NCBI GenBank assembly: GCA_000708835.1
Contig: DF237585.1
Span: forward strand, 1 to 48,882
DNA: 48,882 bases
Reading direction: 5' to 3'
From: Klebsormidium nitens
Taxonomy: Eukaryota; Streptophyta; Klebsormidiophyceae; Klebsormidiales; Klebsormidiaceae
Below are positions 28,037 through 40,200 of this stretch, one piece after another (the stretch's first letter is position 1; the number at the start of each line of letters is the position of its first letter). A program made the translations under genes and the position numbers. Below the pieces are notes generated by a model. That model saw only the letters and a list, made by a program, of their open reading frames with translations, was not told the DNA's origin and did not search any database.

Positions 28037-31000
28037 TTAAGAAGGTGGTATCCATTCGCCAGGCATTCCGAGTATCCCACCGAACGTTCGTCGCGCCCAC
28101 ATCCAACTCGCTAGCAATCTCCGTCTATTCTGCGAGTCCCACCCTCGCTCGCAGGGTGGGGGCTCCGCATGGTCCGCCTCAACATACACATAGTCGCACT
28201 TATACCGCTTCTTAGTCTCGAGATTGATTTGCTCCAACTTAATTCCATGTAACGGGGCTTGAGGTAACCCCTGTGAGCATTGAGGAGAAGGTTTGGTTGT
28301 CCTTCATCATTAGATCATACAGAAGGTAACGGCTGAGAACACAGAACAAGCACCTAATACTTTCGCGAAATGTTCCAACCTCGGCAATCCTCGACCAGAA
28401 AGAGAGGATTTCTGTCAAAAAGAAAGCTAAAGCGAAGGATCACAAACTTCAAAAGTGATCCCGAGTGGTCGAGGTCAAAAACGAGGCGTGATGGACAGCC
28501 AAATGTACCCTTGAGTGAAGGAAAACCCAGCGAGCGTCTACCTTTGAGCAAAGAATGCTTTGAATACTACTTGGAAAATCTAGTGAGACAACAGCAAACC
28601 AAACAGGATTGAGCCCAACACAAAAGATTGCCTCCGAGGCTCACGTTCAGCCGCCCCGCATATACAATCCGTCGTCCGGTCACGTTTTGAAAGAGGATTC
28701 CTTCGAGCCGGGGCAGGTTATCGGCGGGCGGAGTGGCCGCATCTTGGCGGTAGTTGCTGCACGTGAAGGGTCAGCTTTTGCTTTTCAAAAGACGCTGGGC
28801 CAGCTTGTTCGTACTTCCTTCCAAGAAGGTATACATAGTTCCCAATGATAGACAATCAAGGTAATTTCGCGACGGTCAGGGTTCTGCAAGCCTGAGATGC
28901 GTCGTCAGTGAGCTTTCACCATCCGTAATTGCACTACAAAGCCCTCATGACCCATGTTGAAGTGAATGTCTGACTGTCTCTTCTGAAGCTTACGAGAAAG
29001 TTTGAGATCTACACGAGATAGCACCAGTCGAATTCCTGCTTTCCGCCACATAAACGGATACCGAGCACCCGAAATGGTACGTAACTCTCAGTCCACTACC
29101 AGCTCTGAGGGAAATTTTGCAATGGCCGCCGCAAATTCTCACCTGTAAACGCTGATGCCGTATCGTTGATCCTCCAGGACAATGTCCCGGTAGGTGATAT
29201 TGGTGACGTACCCACCCCGGCCCGGAGCCGACTTGATGCGGAGACCGTTGGCCCCGGGTCCCAAGGAGACGATGTTCTGCAAGAGTAACAAAATCCAAGT
29301 GGCAAGGAGAAGCGAAAAACATAATCTTGCGCCTACCGCCCCTCCTTTAAGCGGCCCTCTGTGCAGCGAAAGGTCCTTCAGAGCTTACATCCTTCCATGG
29401 GTTCACCGAATATCCACTTCAAACGGTACCGCTGAAATGGCCGCTTCAGAAACATCCTTCACACCGCGCAATCGTCGACCATCACCTGAAACAACACGTT
29501 TGCGACGCCCCCGCTCATCTCGCTTCCAATGGACAACGCGTGCGTACGTCCGACGACCAGGTTCCGGACCACCACGTTGCGGGTCGGCTTGCCGTACGCA
29601 ACTCCGGCTGCGTCCATTCCGCTCTTGACTGCGATTGCATCATCCCCGGTGCTGATGTAGCAGTTCTCGATCAACACGTCCGTACAAGAGTCTGCGCAAA
29701 ACAATTGGTGTGAAGCGCAATTAGCACGCTGGAGACAGGGTCCTCCTTCCTTTCATGACATCGGGCACCACTGCGAAAGAGAAGGGAAGACTTGGCAGGT
29801 GAGAAACCATTCAAGTACGAAGGCCATGGCATGTGTTTCCCGTAATGCGTCTAGGCGGCCGGTTGAATCCCATTTTGCTCAGGATTGGGACAAGAGGAGA
29901 AGAAATTCAGTATAAAAAGGAGGTGGGGTTGCTTCCCGGCAGGTCTGGAAGGACTGTTCTTGACAGATCAGCAACAGCAAGGCACATGATTCGCATGCAA
30001 CGAAAGGGCCCATAATTACGTACCCGGATCCACCCCATCGGTGTTCTTCGAATGACTTGGGGCCGTGATCGTCAGCCCGTGCACGGTGACGTCATGGCTG
30101 TCGTAGAGATGGACATTCCAGAACGGCGAGTCGAGCAGGGTTAGGTTTGAGATAACAACGCGCGACGACCACTGTATTTCAATCAGGCAGCCCCGTGTGT
30201 GGTTAAGCTGACCCGCCTTGTAAGCAGCCCACCAAGGGTCGCCCCGCCCGTCAATTGTGCCGTTGTTACCTGTGAGTAACCGAGACATCGTATCAGGTAC
30301 CTTGTCGAGAGCAACTTTCCGACGTCATAAGCATTTTCCTTTGATCTGACGTCTGAAAGCATAGCTGAGAGTGCCAAGTTGGTGGAGCCAAAAGCCCCTC
30401 AGTTACAGCTACGGAAGTGGCTGCGTTGGGGCTTGCTTAAAGAAAGTCCATTCTAGGGTGTTTACTTTCGAATGTCACAAGTGAACTTTCCCGTTGCTGG
30501 CAGAAATTGCTAACCAACCACTTGCCATCCCTCAACTTCCTGCTCAGGTCGTGTTTCTCATCCACTGGTATGTTCCTTTCAACAACTCGTCATTGAGAGA
30601 AATCCCTTCAACGAGCTCCTTGCTTTCTGCGCATTGTATGATTTTCGAACAGATGGCTTGGGGCATTTCCGAGAAACCCCTCAAAGCCACTAGCTGAGGT
30701 TGCAATTCTCCTGCACCACCTGCCTTTTGCTCTGACTTTGTTTAAGCTGAACCAGGGGCGGCCAATTACAGCCGTGATGCCACCCAGGATTCGTGCTGAT
30801 CAATCACAAATGAACGCGGCAGCGAAAAGTTGGACGCTGTGGTCTGCGCTAACAACCTAAGTGTACACAATGGCACATCCCCTTTGAGGATAGCTTTGAG
30901 GAGAAGAGCAAGTCTCAGAACAGACAGGGCAGCATCATATGCAGAAGAGCAGACCAAGCCTAAGATTGTCTCACCAGTTATAACGACGTCAACTAGATGC

Positions 31001-32341
31001 TCCCCATGGATGAAGCTGCCATACCGAGGCCCTTCTACGTCTCGCCCCTGGCCGTAGGATGGCAATGGGGGCAATACAGGCCAGTGAGAAGGGTCCTGCA
31101 CAGGGCGGCTGTTTAGTCAGTCAGTTTCTCAAGTACTAGATCGATGATGAAGACGACTGCTTTGCTTCTAGACTGAGATCCTTCATCTGCAATCGTAAGT
31201 ACCCATTACGCGTTGGAAAGTGATTCGTAAGAAGTGGATTGTGCCTCACATGCTGACATACCCCCTAATCCAATGTATGATGTATCAAAGCCGTTAAACC
31301 TTTTGCAGTCCACCACCTTGGTTTGGGCCGAACAGTCATCTGTGTACTGTTCTGCCATCCTCAAGCCCACCGTAGCCTAACGCTTTCATCATCAAACCTG
31401 CCAAAACATTCAAAAGTAGCTTGTTGAGTGTTTGTACTGTGTCTAATGTCGATCCTCATTGATTCTCTGGAGTGGTGCAAACAACGTTGCAGACATCCCA
31501 CCTGGCTTGCCAGTAAAACTGCCCCGCTGTCCAGAAATAACGTCAAATGGCTCGTCAGGTTGAAACAACCCGTGAGCCAGACCCCATCTGGAACACGTAA
31601 TGAAGCGCCCCCCACGGCACCTGAAGCTGCTGCGACCGCGGCCTCAAAAGCTGCGGTGTTAGAAGTTGTTCCATCTCCAACAGCGCCAAAATCCACGATG
31701 TTGAGAGCTAGCGTTCTTGCTGGCAGCACGGGGGGTGTGGCGGGAGCGTAGGGATCAAACCCTGTCTGAGGGTGGAAACGACCATCTGGATAAAACCCTG
31801 TGCCAAATATCACTGGGTCTGGGTTGGGGGCTGGTGCCGCCTGAACTTCTTCTACAACGCCTCCCTCTGCATCTTCATCAACCGTTTCCCTTGTGATCAC
31901 CTCAGGTGGCTCGCTGCTTGCATCTTCAGCAGCATCAACAGCTGTTTTCCCAACTGTTTCATTTTTGAAACCCTCAACTGTCTCTTTGCTAGCCTCCTCA
32001 ACAACGCCGATCAAGTGTTCCCCCAATGACACCTGATCCTCTTCCAATATCCCTTGCTGTGCATCCTCTTCCACTAACTCACTTCCATCTCTCTCAAATG
32101 GGTTCTCTATCACTTGCTCAACTTGTTCAATACTTGGGCCCCCGTACACATCTTCCAGGCTCTCCACTTGCTCAAACTTTGCTGATGTCAAGTGACTGTG
32201 AAGGCGAGATATGCGAGTAATCTCAAGGTTGTGTAGCGCAAAGCAGTCAGCTCCATCACAGGTGAGGGAGCTCAAGAAAGCCACAGCGAGGAGGAGGGAG
32301 ACGACCGCCACCGCCAGCGAGCAGACATAGTTGCTAGCCAT
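28037..32341 (-). CDS. GH28 polygalacturonase-like pectinase with acidic N-terminal insert
   Basis: Exons in transcript order: 32341-31502, 31095-30975, 30269-30024, 29691-29486, 29276-29143, 28756-28645, 28270-28037; 630 aa, phases consistent. A signal peptide or anchor covers residues 8-27. An acidic, Glu/Val-rich low-complexity segment (about 55-170) and a Pro-rich linker precede the GH28 beta-helix, which opens with NIVDFGAVGDG (214-224). Family motifs: GTIDGRGDPWW (324-334), NTDGVDPD (396-403), GDDAIAVKSG (418-427), THALSIGSEMSGG (452-464) and RIK (484-486). D398, D419 and D420 correspond to the catalytic acids and H453 to the conserved His. GH28 enzymes hydrolyse galacturonan in pectin at the cell wall, as endo- or exo-acting forms; the SIGSEMSGG type is frequent in plant exo-like or uncharacterised members. 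Exon 4 could instead end 24 bases later (GTGTGA), but the chosen GTGATG site fits family spacing. The last ~30 residues are poorly conserved. Confidence 0.92.
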
Positions 32342-32919
32342 AGCCGTTCCATAACCTATACAACTTAGCCAGAAGCTGATACGCGGCTCCTAAAGAGCAA
32401 GTACCGTTGCAACCTTGGGAGCAGCGCATTAAATGTAACTTCGGTTCATTTAATTGGCATTTGATGCTCCTTCTTCTAGTGGCAGAGCAGCGAGCTTCCT
32501 CAGCGCCGGAGATGTTCAGCTCACACTGCAAAGGAAGGCGCCATGGGCGATTGGGTTGGTCCGACTTTGCCAGACTGGTCGCCGGTCAACCCCTTCACGC
32601 TCCGTACGCCGCTGCCAGCAAACCCTATTTTTTGGCGACACCCGACCGGGGAGTCTGGAGGCGCCATGGCATCTTTCTCACTTTCTGGGACTCCTTGTGC
32701 TTGTGAGAAGTGACAGAAGATACTGCTGGCAGGGCGCCAACACTGATAGTCTTTGTGCGGCTTTCTTATATTGGTCTGCACAATAGAAAGATCAGTGGCA
32801 ACATGAGTTGTGCAGATCTTTGACGGTTTGTCAGAGTCGAAGCCCAGCTTTTCCGGTTTCTGAAGCAGGCGCTGAGCGCGACAATGAGGGGGCTCAGATG
32901 ATTGACTTGATCCGCCAGG
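32342..32919. promoter_or_regulatory. Divergent promoter region between the pectinase and the unknown protein gene
   Basis: 578 bases separate two outward-facing start codons (32341 on - and 32920 on +). The stretch must contain both promoters and 5' UTRs if the start of the + gene is right. I could not assign a TATA box or defined factor sites. Confidence 0.4.
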
Positions 32920-35900
32920 ATGGGGCTGGACACGATCTTTGGGAGCACTGTTGAGGTGAGGGCTCAGCTTTCTGCTTGTGCTTGTTGGGTTAGAGAATAT
33001 CAAGCAGATCTTTCCTTGCTGTGTCAGATTCGTCTGCTTTCTTTACGTGGCAGAGCTGCTTACTTTCAGGACTTCCAATCAGGCTGCAAGAAGGATGAAG
33101 CAAGTCATATAATTGTCTTAATCAGATCTCAGCATAGAGCGTGTTCATGAAGGCGCTCTATGAATGAGCTTATCTTTATAAGTGCAAATGCTGACAGTCA
33201 AAATGAATAAATTTGTCGTCTTTGTGAGACTTGAACCGCATTTGTGGCCATCTGTATCTCAGCTTTGAAGAATACGACACCAATTTCCATTTTCTCTGGT
33301 TGCTGCAGTTCTTGCTGCACAAAACGAACGGCGACCCGGTGGCTTTACTTCGATCCATAGCCGACTATGTCCATCGGGTTAGGCCCGTCAGCCAGAGGGT
33401 CACATGTTCGAGGGAGTGCCTGCTGAACGCTGCAGCTGACATTAGCTTCTTACAAGGGAAGCCCCAGGCACATCAATGTAACAGATGTCTCGAGCTGCAA
33501 ACGAATGACAGACATAGGCCTCTTGGAGGTCTTCGGCCTTCTGCAGAAGCTTCTACACTGATTGCCAGCGAAGCAATGCGCTCCAGCTTTGAGATCATAG
33601 TTGCGCCCAGCACAAGCGACGCACATAATGAGCAGAAACCTCCTGACTGCGAGACCAGTGGGTCAAGCAGCTTGACAAGTAACATCCCAAACTCAGCGTC
33701 TGATGATTTTAGTTTCCAAGTGGACAACTCCATCCACCCAGCAGACAGGGGGTCTTCATCTTGTTGTCCTGAACCAAGTCGGACGGAGAGTCAATCTCGG
33801 AATATGGGGCCTGCTCTAGCTGCCAACCAAATAAAAGACCACGCTCCACGGGTCTGTTTTAAGGATCAAGATGCTGTCAGCAGTCAGGAAGTTCCGGAAG
33901 GAAGACCACTTGCGGGTGCCTCCACCAGCAAGCCGCTTGTGCCTCATCTGCATCTGAAGGGGCTCGCTGCCAGTCCCAGAAGTGTCTCTGCAGCAGTAGG
34001 CGCAAAGACTAGAAAAAGCAACTCCCGCTTGATCCAGAGTGCAAGGGGTCCACGGCCAGACGCATCAAGCCAGCAGCAGCTCGACAGCCCTAAAAGCTCC
34101 AAACACGGGAACTTATCTGAGAGGGGGCGGCCTCACACGTCTGGGTTGGACAGAGAACGACATAGCAGACCTACTGCCGATGGGAGCGAGTCTGAGGGAA
34201 GCTCCCCCAGGAAGGACCAGGGGGTCAAGGAGCTCATGACCCCAGATGAACACATCAAGGTGAGATATGGCCTCCAATTTGATTAAGTTCTCAAAATGGT
34301 TATCCTAAGATGATGCTTGCTGACATGACACCAACTCTGTGGAGCCTCGCTTGACCGACGGAACACCTCGAAACACCAACGGCTATGTCATTACGAGTTT
34401 CTGAAATGTGTGGTGGCAACCTCTTCCTCGTCGTTTCTTTCAAAGACCTGGACTCGCTTCCGATCCTTCTTTCTCCGACTTCCTTCTCAGCAACCCTTGG
34501 ATCACCCTGGACTGGAGTGATCATTTTCCCTCTTCTGATGCACCGAACCAACTTTGGTGTTGTTGCAATGAACGTTTACAGTGCAAGAGCTGAAACGATC
34601 TGCGAGCTCGGATTCCGGCTGCACCTTGGCACTTTGGCAAGGCTTGCTGAAGGAGCACTTGTAGACTCTCCGTTTAGAATGGCTCGTCCTTCTTCATTCG
34701 ATCTTCCAGAACTTTTGTCAGCTACCTCGCATGGTCGAATGAGTTTCGAAACTGCACGCGGAGGAATCCTGGCATCCTTCCCCATTGACGCACCTACAGG
34801 AACTTTGAAAGACCAGATTGGCAAGTGCAACTTTCGTGAGCGAGCAGACACGTTGTCTTGCAACCAGGGCTCGTTGCATCGAATGATTTTATCAGGACCT
34901 TTCATGTCGTCACTCAAAGCAGCTTCCATTTCTCAGGAGTGGCTGGCGGAAAAGAAGCGAAAGGAGGCCCGGCGAGAGCGCCACATGCGGCGGCGCCAGC
35001 TGGCAGAACTCGAGTTCATCGCGGCCCTGAGAAAGACGCAGGCGCGGCGACTGCACCACCTGCACGAAGCGGAAGGAAAGTTGGACCTTCAAATTGGGAG
35101 CGAAGCGGAGGTGAGCAGGACAGGTCATGGCTTAACAGGTCATGGCATTTTCGGATGGTCTATCTGCGAGACCTGGCGGTCTCTTTGTGCTTGTTGCTGC
35201 ATTCACTTCTTCGGCGCTGGCTGATGCGCAAATCGTATGCCCTCTGAAAAGAAAGTCGTTGAAGTCTTCTTGAGAGAGAAAAGCAGGGTTGACAGCAAGG
35301 CTATATCGCCGAATATACGCCGCGCTTCAAAAGCTGGCACCTCCGATATCGATGGAAGGTCACGGCTGGCCGCCTGATTCTCTTGCTTGCAAAAAGTCTT
35401 TCTTCAATACGTGCTCGTGGCAGTTGTCAACCTTTGCTTTGCGAAGTTTTGGTTGTGAGAGGATGTGAGCGTGTTTGTCTCGTTCTAGGAGGCATGCCAG
35501 CACAGAAGCCTCAATTTCACAAAGCTGCGAGTCGCTCGAGCAATATGAGCTGAACCGATGCATGGGCAACCTTTTTTGCAGCGTCGCTTGGATGCTAGTG
35601 AAGCTGTTCCGCACCAATCAGATCCACAGCAATACCGCCAGAGTTCCATCGCATTTCTGGATTCTCGAGGTCAATTCTGGCACTGAAGCGCTGCTTCTTT
35701 TAAGGGGTCTTTTGTTATGCAGTGGTGAAGAACTCAGCCTCCGTTTTCAGACTAATGTTCGCAAACACGTTAACACGTCAACGGGTAGATATATAATATG
35801 CGAACCGACCTCATGGATTTTTCGCTCGACCTTTATGCAGGTGCTCTTCAAGAAGGAGAGCGCGCAAGCCCGTTACCGAAGTTTGAAAGGCTCTGTTTGA
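32920..35900 (+). CDS. Unrecognised protein, largely disordered with a basic coiled coil
   Basis: Proposed exons: 32920-32955, 33309-34259, 34937-35110, 35841-35900; 406 aa, every junction in phase 0 with GT-AG borders. The first exon is only 12 codons and is the least certain; an in-frame TGA lies just upstream of its ATG. Residues 13-32 (FLLHKTNGDPVALLRSIADY) look like an ordered helix, then about 270 residues are Ser/Pro/Gln-rich and probably disordered. Exon 3 encodes a long charged helix starting EWLAEKKRKEARRERHMRRR and continuing to LHHLHEAEGKL, a likely coiled coil. The last exon adds 19 residues ending SLKGSV. I do not recognise the family. Architecture of this kind occurs in cytoskeletal and ciliary scaffold proteins, but that is only a comparison. 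Intron 2 contains a long open frame that runs into exon 3. Confidence 0.55.
34385..35110 (+). other. Possible alternative first exon: open frame across intron 2 of the unknown gene
   Basis: From an ATG at 34385 the frame stays open for 184 codons through the proposed intron and continues in the same frame into the coiled-coil exon (34937-35110), ending at the GTGAGC donor. An alternative transcript starting here would give the coiled coil a different N-terminal part, hydrophobic near the start (VVSFKDLDSLPILL). No homology is recognised. It may be chance, but the length is well above what random sequence usually offers. Confidence 0.3.
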
Positions 35901-37255
35901 GAAGATGCCGCGAGCCGGTCCTTGACACAAAGATTTGGCTCGTCGCTGACTAGATCATGCTGCTAAGATGTATTTTATATAACAGGCTCAGTTTCGAAAT
36001 GAAAAGGTCGTCCAGGCATTACTTCGAAAGAGATATTCACTGCACGCGACCCCTCAGGATGGCCATGTTATGCAGGCTCGAGGAGCCATGCGGTGGCAAG
36101 ATAGGATTACAACTGGCGCTTAAAAAGCTGATCGAAAGTCGAGCCACGTGCATTAGTTAGAGTCCGCAGTCACAGGACTTTAGGATCAGAACGTTTGCAT
36201 CAAATGTAGTCGATCTCTACAGATCCATCGCTCAAATTCCTCTTCAGCAGAAGAAGAAAATAGTCGGATTCAAGATTCATCTGCAAGAAGTATGATCGGG
36301 TTAGCTGAAGTTGAGAAGTTAGGAAAGTTGATGGACTCAACGTAGAGCTAAGCAGACACACTCAAAGCAAACTGCCAAGTTGTGTATGCCAAAGAGGCCT
36401 TCAGTAGTAAGCGGGCCTATGGTATAATGGGATTACAGTATAGAAAGATCATATGGTGAAGCGCTTGGTCTGGTGCAAACCAGTCTTCTTCCGCAGCTAT
36501 ATAGCGTGCCTATGGCTAGTATATGGCGGCAAATCCTGGCTACCGCGTTGCGATCTGGCCAGGAGGGCAGGAGCCTGCATGGGCATCCAACTATGACTCA
36601 CTCATGACTCCGACTCATGAGCCCGCCATATATGAGCAATAAGAGTATCTACCATCGGCCCTAATTCCGGAATTTTGCAATTCTTGCCGGGAAATGCAAA
36701 AACCTTAGGTATTCTGGACCTAATAAAGCAGCCTACCGAGCACGATGAGACTTTCACCAGTTCCAATTCCGGATGATTCGAACGCTATTCTTTACACCGT
36801 GTGTCAACTACCGACTGAATCTGTTATGGCCGGTATAAGGTTTTTGCAAAATTCCGGAATTAGGGCCGATACTCTTATAAGTTATGGTTCAACATCTTGA
36901 TTAATTTCCCCAAGTGTAGTACACGTGATCAGGCACACGAATTTCGAATTGATTGCGTAGAGCAGACACCGTCCGATAAGCTCTTGATAACTGTCGATGG
37001 TTCACGGCTCCCGAAAGTCGTTGATATCGTGACCAAGTCAGACCAATGCAACGTCAAATTACCTAGTTGCTGTGGTGATAATGTTTGTATAGATTCAGCT
37101 GGGCTTCACCTCTGATACTAATAGTATTATGGTAAAGTTTCGGGACATGTTTGTGGTGACACTGAAAGTCAGCTTGCAGATTGAGCCCAGAGAAGGTGAA
37201 GAAGAGGGCAGCGATTCAGACTGCTGGGCGCTGCATTCAGCTCAGCACAAGAGCA
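35901..37255. other. Intergenic region containing the MITE
   Basis: Between the unknown gene and the EndoU start codon. Besides the MITE (36640-36877), a cluster of ATGACTC/GACTCAT words at about 36583-36620 is visible. The remainder is AT-rich, and I see no exon, although an untranslated EndoU leader is expected near its right end. Confidence 0.5.
36640..36877. mobile_element. MITE-like element with about 34-bp terminal inverted repeats
   Basis: The left end (36640-36680, TAAGAGTAT...) and right end (36844-36877, ...ATACTCTTA) are near-perfect inverted repeats. The left copy carries a 7-base insertion; both share CGGCCCTAATTCCGGAATTT. A second, inner inverted repeat pairs GCAAAAACCTTA (36696-36707) with TAAGGTTTTTGC (36836-36847). 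Total length is about 238 bp with no coding capacity, typical of a miniature inverted-repeat transposable element. The ends are compatible with a TA target duplication of the Tc1/mariner type, which is inference. Confidence 0.75.
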
Positions 37256-40200
37256 ATGGGTTTCCATCTTCCAAAAGCGCTTGTGAGCGAGATCACCAAA
37301 GCGGCCAGGAAAGTAGGAGTCAGGTGAGCGATCTCGTGCGCTTCTGCTTGCCAGCTCCCTTCATCTTTCCAGGCGAGTGTTCGGGGTTAAACACACAAGA
37401 CCAGGCGCGATTTGAGGGGATGTGGCCCCAAGGTGGCCGCGAGCAATCATCCACAATTGTAGAGGCTTTGTATGGTTTTCAATGCCTGCAATTTGTGCAT
37501 AGCAGTGTGCAAGCACCAGCAATGTGGTACCCAAGTCTGGCCGTTCCAGAATAACAAAGGGGTTAGTATGTCAGCCTAGGGCCAGGGGTAAAATTTCTCA
37601 TGTCTCTGATTGGTACCCAATTGTGCGCCAAACAATCAGCGGTACGGGGTTCCTGGTCCTCTTTAAGCACGATCAAATCCCCTCGGGCAAGGTCTTGGGG
37701 CGCCTGCTCAGCATTACACCTCTGGACAACCATCGAAGGGGAGAATGGCCTGTGCTTGTACAGTGCCCTTCTCATGTACATCAACTCAGCGCGTCTGGAC
37801 TCGAATTGTTGGGCCTTGCGTCAGAATCTGTGTTTAATGTGTCCCATTCATCCCCGAGCTGAACCTCTCAGTATCTTCGTCCTTTGAAGGAGGGTTTGCA
37901 CAAAGGTCGCACAGTAACAGAAGGGCGATCCTTTCTCCTACTCACTCAAGCCCCCACCTTTCTTCCTTCACTAAAACCCCTCCACTCAGCAGTCATTTCT
38001 AAACATAAGTCCACCTCAGAAAGTCCTTTCCACCAGAACCAGCTCACTCTACTTATATGCTTCCACCACATTGTGCCCTGCAGTGAAAAGCTAGTCCACC
38101 AGGGGCTCCAGGCGCTCGATCTTGAAGCCAAGACCGGTGCCCCCCCCAACAGCGGCGCTGGCTACAGGCCGCCACCTGGCGGCACCCCATACGACCATGT
38201 GGCGGGCCCGAGCGCCGCCGCTGTGCCGCAGCCTCAGCACGCAGTCGTCGCGCCTCGGCCGGACTTGGTCGGGGGCAGCGTCACACCGACGCAGGAGGAG
38301 CTCAATAACTTCCAGGCGGCGGTAAATAAGCTATGGGACCTGGATGTGAACAGGCTCCAACCGGGCGTGGATTATGAGATCGAGGTGAGGGACAAGTGCG
38401 GGGGGCACTGTGAGGGTGGAAATGCACCAACTTGTCATCTTGCTTGTTTTTGAAACGATATTTGAATCCTTCTGTTCACGTTCACTTAAGCTGGTCTTCA
38501 ATTGATGTATCTCAAGTCGTGTGCTTGCAGCAGCGGTTCCTAGAAGGAACCGGACCTGCTGCATTCCATGTCACTATGTTTCGCGACATTGCCCCATTAT
38601 GGCTGACGTTGTGACTCTGTGTCAGGCTGGCGAGGGCAAGAAGATCTACGAGAAGGCAGACCTGGCTGCGGGGTCGTTGTTCCGGTTTGTTAAGATCGAG
38701 GCACTGCAGAAGCCCACATTCGCGGCCTTTGTTGCGCTGCTAGATAACTACACCGCGCAGCAGAATGTCACAGAAGTGGTAAGTCGTGAGCAATCAGACT
38801 CTGTCTCAGATGCTCCGTCTGCAGACTCTCAGCGTCGGCCAGAGTAGAGTTTCTTGGCTTTTGACAGCACTCAGATGGCCCCAGGTCGCTTGGAGATGGT
38901 TCTGGAAACGACTTTAGTTTAGAGGCGGCCACGACCCTTGAACGATGTAGGAATGATAAGACGCTTGCATGCTCGCCGTTTCTTGATTCGACAGTTGGGT
39001 CTCTAGATTCTGAAACTTTTCTTCATGAAGAGTTCAAATCCTCAAAGGCGGTTGCTGATGTATTGTTGGTGATATCAGCAATGGTTGTTGACCCTACTCC
39101 CTGCCCCTGTCATTCTGGTCATCTCGTGTCCAACCTCGACATCGCTCGCTTGGCGAATGGTTGACCCATGGACGATCTCTAGGAACCTGTACTACACAAC
39201 TTCTCATCCAAGGCGTCCAGACCAGATTTACATTGGGGGTTATCTCAGCTCTTTACAAACTGTTTGAGGTCAAGGAGCTCTCCAAATGGTTAACGTCCAC
39301 GTTTCTGCCAGAATCATCCAAAGCACGCATGGTGTGCACGACGATTTTAGGCTCCGGGTTTTCTCAACGTCGTTTGCTTATGCAGGTAGGCCAGGTGGAG
39401 CTCCAGGAGATGACGACCTTCCTGGACGAGATCTGCGCCACCCCCGTCATGCAGTACGTCCACAAGCTGCTCGTTGCCAAGAACCTTGCGCCCGCTGACC
39501 TCATCGCCTTCAAGAAAGTCCTCTGGAAGTGAGCGCTGCTCGTCGCTCCCCTTCTGGTTTTTCGATGGGGTCTCTCTTCCGCTGGTTTTAGCCCGAAACA
39601 AGCGAGTTGACGCTTGACTGGCTTGTGCACCCAGGTTTAGGAAGAGGCAGCGAGAGAGGATCTGGAAGGCTCTGTACGCTAAAAGAGCGGAAGTTCCCAA
39701 GAAGCCGAGCAGAAGAGACAAAGCGATGCTAGGAGCATACTGAACGGTCCGCACAAGGATTTTTGTGGAGAAGAGTGCTCTGCGAAGAGTCTCAAACTGT
39801 TGAATCGTGAGTTGTGCCACAGCGGTCTCCCTGCTCGAGCTGGCTCGCAACTGTATTGAACCGTCAAGATTGGCGGGTTGGTTGTAGCGAAAGGGTTCAA
39901 TATGGAGTGCGCAGGAAAGTCAGTCGCAAACGTCTCATCTCTTTCCATCAATCACCGCACCTCAACATCTGAGATACGAAACCGCTCGCCACCTCCTAGA
40001 ACGCCAGGTCTGCTCAGACGTTCAAATTCACAGTATTTCGGTTCATAAAAGGTGTCGCGTCGTTCCGAAATGTGCGTGCTTCCAGGATGTGGTTCGAGCT
40101 GTACGGGCGCGATGGCGGGCGGCAGTCGTCCTCCGGGTTCGAGCACGTGTTTGTGGGCGAGTACAAGGAGGGCGAGGTGGGGGGCCTTCACAACTGGATC

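Noticed and set aside
37129-37323. 65-codon ATG frame as first exon of EndoU
   Set aside because: It ends in phase 0 at the donor, whereas exon 2 needs phase 2; the overlapping frame from 37256 joins correctly.
39347-39850. 167-codon open frame on the minus strand inside EndoU
   Set aside because: Part of it is the reverse of EndoU exon 4 and the rest is intron; no domain or signal is visible.
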